Assembly (NCBI GenBank): GCA_030430205.1
Contig: JAUIGE010000004.1
Span: 224,843-288,842 of the forward strand
From: Bacteroidia bacterium
GTDB taxonomy: Bacteria > Bacteroidota > Bacteroidia > J057
Reading direction: 5' to 3'
Length of the DNA: 64,000 nt
The notes under the pieces were generated by a model. The model was given only the letters and a program-made list of their open reading frames with translations, was not told where the DNA came from and searched no databases. Below, piece after piece: positions 46,137 through 55,900 of the stretch (position 1 is the first letter of the stretch; each line of letters opens with the position of its first letter). Position numbers and translations under genes: made by a program.

Positions 46137-47402
46137 ATGACTGCCTCAAAGTTCTCAAGATATTTTGCCTTTTTGCTCTTAGTCTCTGGCATTGGTTTGT
46201 CAGCCTATTTTGCGATTTCCGAAGGAAAAGCTAACCCCATGATGGAAAAAATGCTGATTCCTGACAAAGCACTATGGTCTGAGCGGATGGCCTTGTCAAT
46301 TATGCACCGAAATCCAGATGCCTGGATGACGGATTTTCGGGAGACACCCCGCTGGGCCTATACAAATGGGCTGATCATGATGGCGATGCAACGGACTTGG
46401 CAACATAATGGCGATGAGCGATTCTGGGAGTATGCTAAGGCCTACGCAGACACCATGATCGATGGAAGTGGAAAAATTAAAGGATATGATGTAACGGAAT
46501 TTAATATTGATCATATCAATGCGGGGAAGATGCTTTTTCTGCTATATGACCGCTCTGGAGACGAACGGTATCGCGAAGCGATTGAAAGCCTGCGTACGCA
46601 GTTGCGCTGGCAACCCCGTACAAACGAAGGCGGTTATTGGCATAAATTGAGGTATCCCAGACAAATGTGGTTGGATGGGCTCTACATGGCTTCGCCTTTT
46701 TTGGCGGAGTATGGCCAACGATTTGACGAGGCCAAAGCTTTTGACGATGTGGTTAAGCAGTTTATTTTGATGGATAAAGAGGCAAAAGAACCCAAGACAG
46801 GGCTATTGCGTCATGGATGGGATGAAAGCAAGCTGCAAAAATGGTCGGATGTCAGGACTGGACAATCCCCTGAAGTCTGGGGTAGGGCGATGGGCTGGTA
46901 CGCGATGGCATTGGTAGATGTCCTGGATCATTTGCCTGCAAGTTATTCCGGCAGGGTAGAGCTGCAGCAAATCCTCAATCGCCTGGCAGCTACCATTACT
47001 ATCTACCAAAATCCTGAAACTAGTCTTTGGTCTCAGGTAATTAATAAACGCGAAAAAAAAGGCAATTATGAAGAGGCATCTGTGGCATGCATGTTTGCTT
47101 ATGCCTTAAGCAGAGGGGTGAATCAGGGCTATCTGGAAGAAAAATACATGGATATTGCAAAAAAGGCCTTTCAGGGAATCCTGGATCATTTGGTGACAAT
47201 TGATGAGCTAGGCATAATGAGCCTTACGAGATGTTGCGCTGTGGCAGGGCTGGGCGGAAAGCCCTACCGTAGCGGTGAGTATGATTATTATATTTCAGAA
47301 ACAATTAGAGATAATGATCCTAAAGGGACCGGTCCTTTTATCCTCGCCAGTTTGGAGTTTGAACGTCGAGGGATGGTGTTTGAGAGGGTAAATAGAGAAT
47401 AG
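46137..47402 (+). CDS. unsaturated rhamnogalacturonyl/galacturonyl hydrolase (GH105)
   Basis: The ATG at 46137 gives 421 residues with an N-terminal membrane/signal segment (FAFLLLVSGIGLSAYFA). The (alpha/alpha)6 barrel of GH105 is clear: RMALSIMHRNPDAWM, the catalytic Asp in RQMWLDGLYMASPF, LLRHGWDESKLQKW, VWGRAMGWYAMALVDVL, and the C-terminal LTRCCAVAGLGG. GH105 removes the terminal 4,5-unsaturated uronate that pectin lyases leave on oligomers, giving 5-keto-4-deoxyuronate for the KduI-like/KduD branch. It is the third gene of the susCD operon. A paralogue of exactly the same length faces it 24 bp away on the other strand. Confidence 0.93.
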   Translation: MTASKFSRYFAFLLLVSGIGLSAYFAISEGKANPMMEKMLIPDKALWSERMALSIMHRNPDAWMTDFRETPRWAYTNGLIMMAMQRTWQHNGDERFWEYAKAYADTMIDGSGKIKGYDVTEFNIDHINAGKMLFLLYDRSGDERYREAIESLRTQLRWQPRTNEGGYWHKLRYPRQMWLDGLYMASPFLAEYGQRFDEAKAFDDVVKQFILMDKEAKEPKTGLLRHGWDESKLQKWSDVRTGQSPEVWGRAMGWYAMALVDVLDHLPASYSGRVELQQILNRLAATITIYQNPETSLWSQVINKREKKGNYEEASVACMFAYALSRGVNQGYLEEKYMDIAKKAFQGILDHLVTIDELGIMSLTRCCAVAGLGGKPYRSGEYDYYISETIRDNDPKGTGPFILASLEFERRGMVFERVNRE

Positions 47403-47425
47403 ATGCGAATCCCTGCTGATTAAAA

Positions 47426-48691
47426 CTATTTCTGCATTCGCTCGATTTCCAGGCTCGCAAGGATAAATGGTCCCATGCCTTTGGAGTCATTATCTCTAAT
47501 CTTTTCGCCTATGTAGTATTCATATGAGCCATCGCGATAGGGATTGCCCCCAAGCCCGGCGACTGAACAGCATTTTGTCAGATGGACTTCTCCGTCATTT
47601 TCATCCACTTTGATGAATGTATTCAATAAGCCTTCATAGCTTTTTTTCCCTAAATCCTTATAAGACGTGTCGAGGTAGCCTTCATTGACGCCTTTGAGTA
47701 TGGCATAGGTAAACATGCAAGAGGCTGTAGATTCCAGGTAATTGCCTTCCCGGTTGGGGTGATTCATGATTTGCCACCAGGTGGCAGTCTCTGGGTCCTG
47801 GACTTTCACGACCGCTGAAAGCGTCCTATCCAGGATTGTGATCAATTGCTCATGACCGGGATGATCTTTTGGCAGATATTCCAGGACATCCACGATTCCC
47901 ATCACATACCAGCCAATAGCTCTGGCCCAGAAATGCGGCGAACAGCCCGTTTCCTTATCTGCCCAGCTCTGCAAATGACTTTCATCCCAGCCATGATAGA
48001 GAAGCCCCGTTTCGGGGTCGCGCGTATGTTCCTCTGCCAGGACAAATTGCTCCACGATGTTATCAAATAATTCAGGCTGGCCATATTTTGCGGCAAACTC
48101 AGTTTGAAAGGGCTCGCCCATAAACAGGCCGTCCAGCCACATTTGCCATGGGTACCTGAGCTTATGCCAATACCCCCCGTCGGTTGTCTGAGGCTGCCAG
48201 TGGAGTTGTTTATTAAGGGTATAAAAAGCCTTTTTGAACCTGTCCTCTCCCGTTTCCTCAAATAAATGGATCATAACAGGCCCCAGGGCAATGTTGTCAA
48301 TATTAAAGGCTGTTATATCATAATCGCGGATGCTTCCATCATTTCGGATCATGGTATCTCCATATGCTTTTACATAATCGAAATATCGGTCATCCTTGTA
48401 GGTGATGCCCGCTTTTAACATGGCTCCAAAAAGAAGACCATGTGTATAGGTCCATTGAGGAGAGGTGGAAAAGTCGTTCATCCAGGCTTCTGGAGCCCGC
48501 TTCATCACGGATAGGGACATGCGTTGAGACCAGGAAATATCTGTAGGAATTTCTCGTATGGACAAAGCTTGTTTGTTAGTCTCAATTCTGGCTTCGGGCG
48601 CACCTGATTGTGTTGTGCATTGGAAGGAAAGAAGCAAAGTTGCCAGTAGTAAAGTGATGCAAGGAATAAGGTTTTGGGTATAGCGTTTCAT
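47426..48691 (-). CDS. unsaturated rhamnogalacturonyl/galacturonyl hydrolase (GH105), lipoprotein
   Basis: The ATG at 48691 is chosen over a TTG at 48706. The 421-residue product has a lipoprotein signal with lipobox LSFQCTTQ, then a GH105 barrel: RMSLSVMKRAPEAWM, catalytic Asp in WQMWLDGLFMGEPF, LLYHGWDESHLQSW, FWARAIGWYVMGIVDVL, LTKCCSVAGLGG. It is a clear paralogue of the convergent neighbour. Lipid anchoring here and a simple membrane signal there suggest slightly different places or substrates, for example galacturonyl against rhamnogalacturonyl oligomers; motifs alone do not decide. The two genes converge with only 23 bp between stop codons and no visible terminator. Confidence 0.92.
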   Translation of the reverse strand: MKRYTQNLIPCITLLLATLLLSFQCTTQSGAPEARIETNKQALSIREIPTDISWSQRMSLSVMKRAPEAWMNDFSTSPQWTYTHGLLFGAMLKAGITYKDDRYFDYVKAYGDTMIRNDGSIRDYDITAFNIDNIALGPVMIHLFEETGEDRFKKAFYTLNKQLHWQPQTTDGGYWHKLRYPWQMWLDGLFMGEPFQTEFAAKYGQPELFDNIVEQFVLAEEHTRDPETGLLYHGWDESHLQSWADKETGCSPHFWARAIGWYVMGIVDVLEYLPKDHPGHEQLITILDRTLSAVVKVQDPETATWWQIMNHPNREGNYLESTASCMFTYAILKGVNEGYLDTSYKDLGKKSYEGLLNTFIKVDENDGEVHLTKCCSVAGLGGNPYRDGSYEYYIGEKIRDNDSKGMGPFILASLEIERMQK

Positions 48692-48887
48692 AATAGCGTT
48701 TTTCAAAATATGTAGGAGACATGAGGGTTGAATGAGGATTTTTTTCCATCCTTATCTTTTCGTTTGTGACCCATAAATCAACCAGGGCAAATTATTTTTT
48801 TGATTCCTATCTCTTATATCCTGATTACTCAAACTCTATCCATTTTTTATCCTTCCTGCAGATAATTGGGAGAAAATCCATAAACAC

Positions 48888-49357
48888 TTAATTTTTCAAC
48901 AACTTTCCGCCTATTAGGGCCCCATCAATTTCCAGCTTATACAAATATATTCCCGGAGTCAGTCCGAGGTTTTCAACCGGCACACGGTTTAGCCCTTTGG
49001 TCAATTTGCCTGTAGGGACCAGTCAGCTTCCGGATAAGCAGGATAGCCATCTCTTCCTGCATACAGGATGGTACCAGCCCGATCTGCATAGCCTGATGCT
49101 TCAAAACGGTCGTGCGTGATCCATAATTCCATAGAATCTGCCACATAACCGCTGTCAACAGGGAAATTAGAGCGTGCAAAGATGGTGTCTGGGTTATACC
49201 GCCATACAAGAGTTGAGTTCAACTGGGAGCTCCACGGAGCCCTAAATTGCAGGCAAAGCCCCTGGCCCATAGTTATTGTATTCCTGATAAATACAGGTCA
49301 CCTTTCGGCCATCCCAGTCCTCACAGCCACCGGGTTGAATCCTTTGCAAGAAGGGCA
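48888..49357 (-). pseudogene. decayed 3' end of a T9SS pectinesterase-like gene
   Basis: Three frames together spell the C-terminal part of a pectin-active T9SS protein. Frame one, from about 49357, gives PFLQRIQPGGCEDWDGRKVT and then YQEYNNYGPGALPAI before a stop; the YNNYGPGA block is like the C-terminal EY-N-TGPGA block of CE8 pectinesterases. Frame two gives VADSMELWITHDRFEASGYA up to a stop at about 49010. Frame three gives LTPGIYLYKLEIDGALIGG and LLKN, the end of a T9SS sorting domain, with stop at 48888. At least two frameshifts and the loss of the 5' portion make it non-functional. It starts only about 12 bp after the stop of the PL1 gene, so a deletion probably joined them. Confidence 0.7.
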
Positions 49358-49368
49358 GTGTGAAATAC

Positions 49369-50664
49369 CTATTTGATCAGCACCCGTTTTGAAAAATGGC
49401 GTTTATCAACCTGGATCCATAGCAAATACGCTCCTGGCTTCAGGCCCGTCGTTTTCAGTTTGAAAGCTGAATCCGTTGTTACAGGAGATTTTGGATCTGT
49501 TCCCGCTACGAGTTGTCCGATAGCATTGAATAGCCGGACACTGACAAGAGCAGGAGTTTGTTCCTCAAACTGTATGTTGACCTCTTCGGAAGCTGGATTT
49601 GGGTAAATATGAATGCCTTTTGTAAAAGTTTCTGAAAGACCGGTAGGGGCATTTGAAATAAAAATTTTACCTACACCTGCTTTTTGGCGAAGAATATCCG
49701 GAACATCTGATGCAGGATGCAATACATCAGCATAGGTATAAGGGATGCTAAGGGTGCAACTGAGCGGTTGATGTGTATCACTTGAGGAATAGTCAAAAGG
49801 ACTGTTGACCCGTATATTTCCTACAGTATCGACCGCCCCGAGGATATTGCTAAAGGCAGAAACCCAGGGGTTATGGACATTTTTAAAATAGTTTTGCTCA
49901 ATCAGAATGCAGGCATTCAAACGCGAGTTGATCGCTGTTGATACCACATCCAGATAATAATTATTGAAAATATGTCCAGTCCCGCCACGGAAAAGGGGCA
50001 TACGGGAGTTTGCATTTTCATAGAGGTTGTGATGATAAGTCACATGTCTGTTGAAGGTGTCACTTTCTGAACTTCCCGAGAGGCTGCATTTCCAGCTATC
50101 ATGGAGGTAATTCCAGGAAAAGGTGATATAATCTGATGCCCTTTTGATGTCAAACAATCCATCATAATCATCTTTGCCAACAGTCTGATATTCATTGTAC
50201 AATTCGCAATGATCGACCCAGATATGGTCCGAAGGACCTTCAATACTGATGCAATCCTTATCCCCGATATCCACATGGTGGATTTTCAGGTTTCTGATGA
50301 TGATATTGCTGGCCCGCCAGATTTTGATGCCAATACCATCAAATTCAGCGCCATATCCCAGACCCAGGATGGAGACGTCATCCACATCTTTCAGGTCGAT
50401 TTTACTCAGTCCCACTGAGTTTTGGGGAGTGATGACACCATTTACATAGATAGTCAAAGGCTGGTTCCCTTTGTTTTTGATGGCGTCCTGCAGTTCGTTT
50501 CCGGTGGTTACAGTGACGCTACTTCCACCCTCACCACCCGTTGTGATTCCATTTACCTGGGCATAGCCCACGAGTGCAAAGGTATCCTGATGAATTTCTG
50601 CCAAAGCAGAAGTGAACATCAACTGGCAGGCGAAATACAGACAAAATTTGTAGATAGTATGCAT
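49369..50664 (-). CDS. classical pectate lyase (PL1) with T9SS sorting domain
   Basis: The ATG at 50664 gives 431 residues with a signal peptide ending TSALAE. The PL1 domain (about 30-335) is of the classical pectate lyase type: DHIWVDHCELYNE holds the vWiDH signature, DGLFDIKRASDYITFSWNYL follows, and the catalytic Arg region is ANSRMPLFRGGTGHIFNNYY. A T9SS type A domain (about 355-431, IHIYPNPASEEVNIQF) ends in KRVLIK. It cleaves calcium-pectate outside the cell by beta-elimination. It is smaller and simpler than the two other PL1 proteins encoded here, without carbohydrate-binding modules. Confidence 0.93.
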   Translation of the reverse strand: MHTIYKFCLYFACQLMFTSALAEIHQDTFALVGYAQVNGITTGGEGGSSVTVTTGNELQDAIKNKGNQPLTIYVNGVITPQNSVGLSKIDLKDVDDVSILGLGYGAEFDGIGIKIWRASNIIIRNLKIHHVDIGDKDCISIEGPSDHIWVDHCELYNEYQTVGKDDYDGLFDIKRASDYITFSWNYLHDSWKCSLSGSSESDTFNRHVTYHHNLYENANSRMPLFRGGTGHIFNNYYLDVVSTAINSRLNACILIEQNYFKNVHNPWVSAFSNILGAVDTVGNIRVNSPFDYSSSDTHQPLSCTLSIPYTYADVLHPASDVPDILRQKAGVGKIFISNAPTGLSETFTKGIHIYPNPASEEVNIQFEEQTPALVSVRLFNAIGQLVAGTDPKSPVTTDSAFKLKTTGLKPGAYLLWIQVDKRHFSKRVLIK

Positions 50665-50757
50665 TGTTCTTTTGAGGAACAATTGATGCATAATTTCATC
50701 GGAACCAGATTCCTGATTTTGCAATTGTTATTCAGAAAAGTTTTCAGAAAACTATAA

Positions 50758-50834
50758 AACCATAAAAGGCATTGAAGTTCATATAAGACCTTTATGTCAG
50801 CAAACTTATAGGAACTTCATGCCCTTATATGGTT
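50758..50834. repeat. long imperfect inverted repeat (30-bp arms)
   Basis: The arm at 50758-50787 (AACCATAAAAGGCATTGAAG and on) matches the reverse complement of 50805-50834 with a few mismatches or one-base shifts; the loop is 17 nt. It lies downstream of the 50873 gene and upstream of the PL1 gene, both on the - strand. The T-rich sequence after it on that strand allows a terminator reading, but the length is closer to a palindromic intergenic element. Confidence 0.6.
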
Positions 50835-50872
50835 CAAAAATGTAGCTCTTATCGAGAAAACGACACTTCCCC

Positions 50873-51733
50873 TCAAAACTCAGCAAACTCATAAATAAAG
50901 CCCACACTCACAGTTCCAAAGTGCAGCCAGTTCTTCACATAGCCATCGCCGGGTTCCGGTCCATCATCAGAAGTCCCTACGGCTCCACCGCCGAGGTAGC
51001 GCAGGTTCAGGAATACACCGACCTCGTCGGTCACCTTCAAGCCCTGACGCAGGCTTGCGTCCAGGATGGCACCAATCACCTCCGTGTCGCTACCATTGAG
51101 GTAGCTGATGGGCGCATAAAAGCCATCGGCTTCCATCTCTGTGTAAGTCCGTGGATGGGGTTTGTAACGGGTGCGGAACTTCAGGATCGGAACCGGACCG
51201 ACATCTCTGTTGGAGCGAAAAAGCGAGCCATCTGTCGATTCGAATGAAATAGTCGCATTGCGAAGCTGCAAGGAGGCGCCCAGAGCAAAGTCGAATTTCT
51301 CATTATTGGGGGCCAATTCCTTCATATAACTGAAGCGGAAAAACGGGAAATTGTACAGGAAATTGACTCCTGTGCCAGCGGGGAAGGTCAAGTCATCCAC
51401 GACGAGATCATCGATCAATACAGCCGTAGATTCCAGTCGAAGCGGTTGATACAGAAAGGTCAACGTATGCCTTTTTTTGATTTCCAATTCCAGGGACAGC
51501 CTGTTGATCGGGAACAAATTATCTTGTCCTCCATTTTTTACATAATTGAAATAGGTGCCACCCTTGCTAAACTGGACCTGATTACCCAATACGCCCACAA
51601 AGCCTATTTCGGCTACGCCACGGAGTTTTAGGTTTTTATCCGCCGAAGCATCCTTCGCAGAGGTGTTTTGGGCTATGCCTAGGATAGAGATGGAAAGGAG
51701 GATGAGGAGTACACTTATTGTCTTTTTGATCAT
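50873..51733 (-). CDS. outer-membrane beta-barrel-like protein of unknown function
   Basis: The ATG at 51733 gives 286 residues with a signal peptide (MIKKTISVLLILLSISILGIAQ). The remainder has the alternating pattern of amphipathic strands typical of an outer-membrane barrel, for example HTLTFLYQPLRLES and FRFSYMKELAPNNEKFDFAL, and ends in an aromatic residue (FIYEFAEF), a common barrel ending. I recognise no specific family. It lies apart from the pectin genes, with its own long inverted repeat downstream, so no role in pectin use can be claimed. Confidence 0.7.
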   Translation of the reverse strand: MIKKTISVLLILLSISILGIAQNTSAKDASADKNLKLRGVAEIGFVGVLGNQVQFSKGGTYFNYVKNGGQDNLFPINRLSLELEIKKRHTLTFLYQPLRLESTAVLIDDLVVDDLTFPAGTGVNFLYNFPFFRFSYMKELAPNNEKFDFALGASLQLRNATISFESTDGSLFRSNRDVGPVPILKFRTRYKPHPRTYTEMEADGFYAPISYLNGSDTEVIGAILDASLRQGLKVTDEVGVFLNLRYLGGGAVGTSDDGPEPGDGYVKNWLHFGTVSVGFIYEFAEF

Positions 51734-51913
51734 GCTGAGAATTGTTGATTGTAAATATGTTAGGGAAGTTGCAAAAGTATCCAGTATTTGTTCAATACGA
51801 AAGGGGGATATTTTCGACAATAAAATGCAAAAATACTTCCTCAGGACCCTTCTGATTGGGGTAAGACCTTCAGGCTATTTTTTGATATGTTTTCAGAAAA
51901 GATGTCGTCGGGC

Positions 51914-52086
51914 TTAGCAACAAAATAGGGTCTGCAATTCTCTTATAAATGTTATCATTTCCTTGTCTGCTAAAGGTTTGGTATAAAACTTTGTTGCGCC
52001 TACGTCCAAACATTCCTGGATTTCATTCTTGTCTTCTGTAGAGGAGAGCATACAACAAGAAGGATATTGAGTTTTCTATTCGACAT
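51914..52086 (-). pseudogene. broken single-domain response regulator (CheY-like) remnant
   Basis: On the - strand an ATG at 52086 begins MSNRKLNILLVV, a typical receiver-domain N-terminus. After a change of frame the sequence continues as CCMLSSTEDKNEIQECLDVG and then GATKFYTKPLADKEMITFI, the C-terminal third of a receiver (conserved Lys-Pro), with stop at 51914. The middle, with the phosphorylated Asp, is missing. An internal deletion of roughly 60 codons with a frameshift explains the pattern. It lies just downstream of the LuxR-type regulator gene. Confidence 0.6.
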
Positions 52087-52150
52087 AAGTTGATCAATTT
52101 GGGCAAGTGGGAAAAAATGCCAGTGGGGTTTTAATCCCAAACACAGACCA

Positions 52151-52765
52151 CTAGATTATTCCCGCTTTTTGTATCAATTCAATCTTACTGTTGATCCGCA
52201 TTTTTTTGTAAATATTCTTAATGTGATACCTGACAGAGTCAATGCTGATTTGTAAAGACTCGCCGATCATTTTATAACTAAGCCCTTCAATTAAATATTC
52301 TACTATTCCTGTTTCGATTTCTGTAAGCTGAAAAGCTCTTGCAAAATTTAAGTTACCCTCAAGGTACTCCAAAATGGTTCGCGTAACCTGGGGAGCTATG
52401 AAAGCATTTCCATTGCCAATTTCCTTAATTGCTTCTACAAGATAATGGAGGCAGGCATCTTTCAGAATAAACCCGTCTATTCCTTTTTTCAAAACTTTTT
52501 GAGTAATTCTTTTTTGATCTGAGTCCGATGCAATGATAATCTTTGTCTTAGGGAGCAAAATTTTGACCTTGTCAAGGTCTTTCATTTTTTCAATAATTTG
52601 CAGATCCAGTAGAAGGATTTCAGGATCACCTTTTGCGTTAAGTGACATGTAGAACGCGCATAAATTTCCTGCCGAAAAAACAACATCTATATCTACTTGT
52701 TCAAAGGTAGATAATACCCTCTCCAGGAAAGCAGAGTCTTTCGTAATGATTGAAATTTGAGTCAT
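52151..52765 (-). CDS. LuxR/NarL-family response regulator (degenerate receiver)
   Basis: This 204-residue protein has a receiver-like domain (about 1-120: ISIITKDSAFLERVL, then the phospho-site strand EILLLDLQIIEKMKDL, and GIDGFILKDACLHYLVEAIK with the conserved Lys). A LuxR-type helix-turn-helix (about 135-204) carries LTEIETGIVEYLIEGLSYKM and SVRYHIKNIYKKM. The acidic pocket near the N-terminus is poor (TKDS instead of DD), so phosphorylation may be weak. It stands alone between a receiver remnant and the second hybrid sensor; no kinase partner is obvious. Targets are unknown. Confidence 0.88.
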   Translation of the reverse strand: MTQISIITKDSAFLERVLSTFEQVDIDVVFSAGNLCAFYMSLNAKGDPEILLLDLQIIEKMKDLDKVKILLPKTKIIIASDSDQKRITQKVLKKGIDGFILKDACLHYLVEAIKEIGNGNAFIAPQVTRTILEYLEGNLNFARAFQLTEIETGIVEYLIEGLSYKMIGESLQISIDSVRYHIKNIYKKMRINSKIELIQKAGII

Positions 52766-52950
52766 GATTTTTACCCTTTAAAAATTGTTTGTTATATGAA
52801 AAATTCAATTATCAACCAGTAAGAGGGGTCTGACTACAAACCAACTTATATTGTGAAATAATCACATGTTTGTGTGTTACAATTCCTTGCTTTCTGGTTA
52901 CAAATTGACCTTGTAGGCTCTTGTAGGGGGGATTTGAAAATGTTTTGAGC

Positions 52951-52976
52951 TTTGGCCAACCCCCGAAATGGCCAAA
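52951..52976 (-). terminator. possible terminator of the second hybrid sensor gene
   Basis: TTTGGCC (52951-52957) and GGCCAAA (52970-52976) form a perfect 7-bp stem with a 12-nt loop about 20 bp after the stop of the sensor gene on the - strand. No strong T-run follows, so the call is tentative. Confidence 0.4.
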
Positions 52977-52994
52977 GTGCTGAGAGGTCAGATC

Positions 52995-55900
52995 CTAATT
53001 ATTTTCTATTTTTGAAGGAGCTTTGCCAAATGCTTTTTTGAAATCTTTGGAAAATTGGGAAGGAGAAGAAAATCCCGCTTCATAGGCCACTTCAGACACA
53101 TTAAACTGTCCTGTTTTCAATAATTTAGTAGCTTGTTCCAGGCGAATTTTTTTGATGAATTCACTGGTAGAGAGATTGGTAAGTGCCTTGATTTTCCGGT
53201 GGAGGTGAACCCTGCTAAGCCCTACTTCATCACCGATAATATCTCCATTCAATTGATGCTCATTCAGGTTTTGAACAATAAAGTCCTTGATTTGAGTGAT
53301 AAACTTATCTTCAGCTTGGTATTCCTTTAGATATACGAGCCTACTACTTTGCACGTAGCGGTTTTGAAGGCGGTTGCGGATTTCGATGAGGTTATCTACC
53401 CGGATGCTCAATTCTCTGGGGCTGAATGGTTTGGTGAGGTAAATATCTACGCCGCGGTGAAATCCTTTCATACGGTCATCCATAGATGTTTTTGCACTTA
53501 ACATAATGATTGGGATATGGGATGTGCTGATATGTTTTCGAATCGTTTCTACGAGGATAAAGCCATTGACTTGGGGCATCATTACATCTGTAATGATCAG
53601 GTCGGGTACTATTCCCAATGCCAGGTCTATACCTTCTTCTCCATCTTTTGCTTCAATGATGTGATATACTTTCGGGTTTAAACAATCTCTGATGAATTGG
53701 CGCATTTCCTCATTATCTTCTACAATCAATAATTTGAGTTTTGATCCTGAATCCTTTTTAGGGTATAATGAAGCAGTGTCGGAAGAAAGTTGATAGGGAG
53801 CATCACAAACAAAATCTGATTGGGGTTTTTCGGGCTGAGAGTTTCCCGCAAAAGGTATCCTTATAGGAATGCTTACCTTAAAGGTAGAACCTAGCTGGGG
53901 TTTGCTAATGACCTCGATCTTGCCGTCCTGCAATTCAACCAATTCCTTTACAAGTGCCAGGCCTATTCCAGTTCCACCATAGTCATTTTCGTATGTATTC
54001 GGATTTTGATAAAATCGTTCGAATATGTGCTCAATTTGGGCCGGACTCATGCCAACCCCATTGTCAACTACTTTTAGGAGAATTAACTCACCATCGCTAT
54101 GCTGGATTTTATCCAGATGAAGTTGAATGGGATTACCATTGGGGCTGTATTTTATCGCATTTGAAAGTAAATTATAAATGATTTTTTCCCACTTATCTTT
54201 ATCAAAGTGTGTTTTCCAGGTATCTAAGGGGCAAATAAATTCCAGCAGCTGCTCCTTTTTCAATGCTAAAGGTTGGAAACGGTCAACCAATTCTTTGGTT
54301 AAACGGACTATGTTACCCGAAGCCACCTCTATTTTCATCTGCCCACTTTCGAGTTTTGCAAGATCAAGCAATTGATTGATAAGCCTGAGCAATTTCTGGG
54401 CATTTTTTATGATTAAATCAATCTTCTTTTTTATTGCCAGAGGAGGTAGTTTTTGGGTAGAAATCTGCTCCAGGGGACCGATGATCAGAGATAAGGGCGT
54501 GCGAAATTCATGCGTTATATTGGTGAAAAAGCGGGTTTTTGACTCGTCAAGTCTCTTGATCGCTGCTGCTTGCCTGGCAATCATTTTTTTGTCTTCTTCA
54601 ATCTTTTGGGTCCGCTTTCGAACTTCGGCTTCCAGTCGCTTTTTTGCCCTGATATGTCGCTTACTCCATTGGTATGAAATAAAGAGTGCAGATAGAAAAA
54701 TTGTCAATATGCAGATCGAAATAAACCAAACACGCATGTAAAAAGGTTTGAGGACCTGCAACTTCACTTCTAACATTTGGGTTGACCACCCCTTCTTTTT
54801 ATGCCGCCCTCTTATTTTCAAGCTATATTCGCCATACGGGAGAGAATTAATTCGAAGATAGTTCTCCTCGGTCAGTTGCCAGTTTTCTGAAAATCCTTCA
54901 ATTTTGTAAGCATAGCTATGTCTTTCCTTTTTATCCAAATCAGCTAATAAAAAGTGAAATGTATAAAATCTATCATCTGGCTTTAGCCTGATCTTCTTTT
55001 CTGAGGCAAGCAGTTGGGTTAGGTCCGTTTCCGTATTCTTCCCCTGTTCCAGAAGCATCAATTTAGAAAACTTCAGAGGTGCATCATAGATGAGTTTGTC
55101 CTCAAAATGTTTGGGGTGAAAGCTTATCAACCCGCCCAGGCCTCCAAAATACAAACTGCCATCTTTCCCCTGATAGTGAGAGGTGAAATTAAATTCGTCA
55201 TTGGGAAGCCCGTCTTCTCTGATAAAGGACCGGACCTGAAAACTCTTTTTATCCATCCAGACCAACCCATAATTGCTGGGAATCCATAGGTTTTCATTTT
55301 TATCTTCATAAATGGCATAAGTATAATTATTGGACAAGCCATTTGAAGTAGTAAACTGCATATAGGTTGAGCTATAATTAGCTGTAGGGTTTACTTCCCA
55401 CTTGATAATGCCTCCCCCGCGCGTCGCCATCCAGAAGACCCCATCCTTATCTTCATGGATGTGATTGATATAGTTAACCGGCAAATCACCAGATGCCATA
55501 TTAAACTGTCTGACGATCCCTTCCTCTTCTTTCATCAAAAAAAGACCCTCACTTGAACTCAACCAGATTCCATAGTTGTTTCTATGGATAAAGGTGATTT
55601 GAGCGTCCTTTATTGCCTCAAAGCCATTGTATTTTTCAAAAGGAATTATCTCCTTTTTTTCTGTATCGAAATAAAGCAAGCCTTTTCCACATCCAATCAA
55701 ATGTATATATGGGTTTTGAGTTTGAATTTGGGATATGGCTAAATACTGGTTGTTTTCAATAAAATTGTAGGATTTACTTTTCAGGGTTGATTCATTTGTT
55801 TCTATCAGGATATTAGGTCCATAAACACTGTTGTAAATGAGACTATCTTTTTTAAATAAAAGATGAGTTCCCGAATCTTTTGATAGACGTTTTTTTTGGT

